Virus record (IMG/VR): IMGVR_UViG_3300034112_001756
Location: 1-23,631 of that record
Origin: a virus
DNA length: 23,631 bases
Direction: 5' to 3' (one strand)
Both the position numbers and the translations under genes were made by a program. Positions 22,848-23,631 of the stretch are shown piece after piece. Positions within the stretch are counted from its first letter, which is position 1. Each line of letters begins with the position of its first letter. The notes beneath the pieces are model-generated. The model saw only the letters and a program-made list of their open reading frames with translations, did no database searches and was not told the origin of the DNA.

Positions 22848-23240
22848 TTACTCTATGATATACCAGTCTTCGGAGAGCATATCCGTTTGCGAAGCAAGCC
22901 AACCACTGAGGACAATCATTCCCGACACAATTTGCAGATTCATCCCCTTATTCCAATCAGCGCGTGCAACGCGCTTGCCAAGCTTCATGGCTTCGATGGC
23001 CGCTCCGAACGTAATCCCCTCCACTAGCCGATACGCCCTCTCAAAAACCTCCTTAGGACTCCAAGAGATGTAGCCATCGAAGTCGGAGTGGTTTGGCGTT
23101 CCGCCATCCGTATATTCGACGAGATAGCCCTCTTTTGCCGGATTCCCGTCTGGCAGCGTCGTCCAACCGCGCAGGTCGTTGTACTCACCAAGCGTCATTG
23201 GCTTGGCGTTAATAATTTTGGTGCCGATGTATGTATTCAT
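22848..23240 (-). CDS. Tad2-like (DUF2829) domain protein, putative Thoeris anti-defence (130 aa)
   Basis: Two parts are visible. Residues 1-72 (MNTYIGTKIINAKPMTLGEY, DGYISWSPKEVFERAYR at 55-71) are a conserved N-terminal domain that I recognise from phage and prophage proteins, where it is often joined to what follows. Residues 76-130 carry the DUF2829/Tad2 signature: ITFGAAIEAMKLGKRVARADW (76-96) and GWLASQTDMLSEDW (113-126). Tad2 proteins bind and sequester the cyclic ADP-ribose-derived signal of the Thoeris defence system. The segment between the two halves (97-112) is short compared with members I recall, where a longer loop and an extra strand pair occur. The ATG at 23240 follows an A-run and a GC-rich hairpin, without a Shine-Dalgarno. 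The domain call is strong. Anti-Thoeris activity in this two-domain form is inferred. Confidence 0.88.
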   Translation of the reverse strand: MNTYIGTKIINAKPMTLGEYNDLRGWTTLPDGNPAKEGYLVEYTDGGTPNHSDFDGYISWSPKEVFERAYRLVEGITFGAAIEAMKLGKRVARADWNKGMNLQIVSGMIVLSGWLASQTDMLSEDWYIIE

Positions 23241-23333
23241 GTTTTTTGGCCGTCTCTCCGGCCTGTCACACCACTCTTATGCGTCGCCATCGGCATTACC
23301 CGTGACCGCGAGCGGCAGGTGTCGCAAGGTTTG
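23241..23333 (-). promoter_or_regulatory. Intergenic leader with GC-rich hairpin before the Tad2-like gene
   Basis: This 93-base gap separates the helix-turn-helix gene from the Tad2-like gene. On the minus strand GGCCG-GAGAGA-CGGCC (23248-23263) forms a 5-base GC stem, followed at once by AAAAAAC and the ATG. It is not a terminator for the minus strand, because A rather than T follows the stem. The segment AGTGGTGTGACA (minus strand, 23264-23275) recurs at 13989-14000 beside the capsid terminator. No clear promoter boxes are visible. Confidence 0.4.
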
Positions 23334-23631
23334 TTACGCGAGGGCAGGTTCGGGTTTCGCTGTCGTAACTTCCTCAACGAAAGCGTTTACCTGCGCGACG
23401 AGTTGTGCGTCGATGTGCGTTTCGGCGAGCTTCTTGAGCAGCGTAACTGCCTGAGCGAGACGCGCTTTCGGCCCTTTGCGAACAGCTTTCCGGCCTTTCG
23501 GCGCGAGCAACTCACAAGCCTTTTCAAAACCGAGCGCGTGCAGTCGCGTCCAGTTTGAAACAGTCACGCCGGAGATTCCGTACTTTTGTGCAATCTCGGA
23601 GATGGTTGCTGTTTTCCTTGCTTCAGCGACG
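23334..23631 (-). CDS. Helix-turn-helix protein (5' end outside the window)
   Basis: The frame is open to the right edge, so the start lies outside. At least 98 residues are visible. The first visible part (ARKTATISEIAQKYGISGVT, then VSNWTR) is a helix-turn-helix: a helix ISEIAQKYG, a turn, and a recognition helix GVTVSNWTR. A basic stretch (KGRKAVRKGPKARLAQ) and a long amphipathic helix (AVTLLKKLAETHIDAQLVAQ) follow, which could mediate oligomerisation, then a short Pro/Ala tail. Candidates are a phage transcription regulator or a terminase small subunit, which often has an N-terminal helix-turn-helix and a helical oligomerisation part, and which would normally precede the large subunit and portal. 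No large subunit follows here, so I do not decide between them. Confidence 0.68.
   Translation of the reverse strand, partial: VAEARKTATISEIAQKYGISGVTVSNWTRLHALGFEKACELLAPKGRKAVRKGPKARLAQAVTLLKKLAETHIDAQLVAQVNAFVEEVTTAKPEPALA

Noticed and set aside
22630-22902. Upstream extension of the MazG-like gene to 202 residues
   Set aside because: The extra 91 residues are low-quality (Arg/Ser/Lys-rich), overlap the 64-residue gene in another frame and are not part of the MazG family.
23248-23263. Terminator before the Tad2-like gene
   Set aside because: The stem is followed by A rather than T in the direction of transcription, and on the other strand no T-run follows the stem, so it does not fit an intrinsic terminator.
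1-23631. CRISPR array, insertion sequence or attachment site
   Set aside because: No regularly spaced identical short repeats, transposase, integrase or terminal inverted repeats were seen.

Overview
The window is a compact block of a tailed double-stranded DNA phage genome (Caudoviricetes). Every gene I can support lies on the minus strand, so transcription runs from the right end of the window to the left. Genes abut or overlap by 1 to 17 bases almost throughout. The likely morphology is short-tailed (podovirus-like): there is a portal of about 800 residues and there are nozzle- and adaptor-like proteins, but no tape measure, sheath or major tail-tube gene. The set resembles uncultured environmental phages. 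No terminase large subunit, polymerase, integrase or tRNA gene is visible, so lifestyle and host are undetermined. Most start codons lack a Shine-Dalgarno sequence.

Right part (23631 to 20309), read in transcription order: a partial helix-turn-helix protein; a protein with a C-terminal Tad2-like (DUF2829, Thoeris anti-defence) domain; a 64-residue unknown; a MazG-like pyrophosphohydrolase; two conserved unknowns of 118 and 183 residues; a ParB-like nuclease-fold protein; and a cysteine-rich unknown. This looks like a small accessory, host-interaction and counter-defence block ahead of the virion genes.

Centre (20304 to 14001), head module: portal, a 77-residue protein, a scaffold-like coiled-coil protein, a degenerate glycosyltransferase-like protein lacking the expected DxD metal site, then the major capsid protein. 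A strong rho-independent terminator lies on each side of the capsid gene. Between the upstream terminator and the capsid start is a leader of about 240 bases rich in stem-loops, so the capsid gene appears to be its own transcription unit.

Left part (13936 to 1): a 1253-residue tail fibre ending in a glycine-rich tip; a small fibre-associated protein; a DUF6321 protein; a lysis cassette (a 59-residue holin candidate, a membrane-anchored coiled-coil protein, and an M15 peptidase endolysin); a second tail fibre of 895 residues built from the same modules; a Met/Gly/Pro-rich small protein; a 1714-residue tail protein whose conserved ends are separated by a very large repeat-rich insertion; and the start of a nozzle-like protein that runs off the left edge.

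The points most worth following are the Tad2-like gene with its compact domain, the glycosyltransferase-fold protein that seems catalytically dead inside the head module, the terminator-bounded capsid gene with its structured leader, and the module sharing between the two fibres. All family assignments rest on sequence patterns recognised by eye; no database search was possible.
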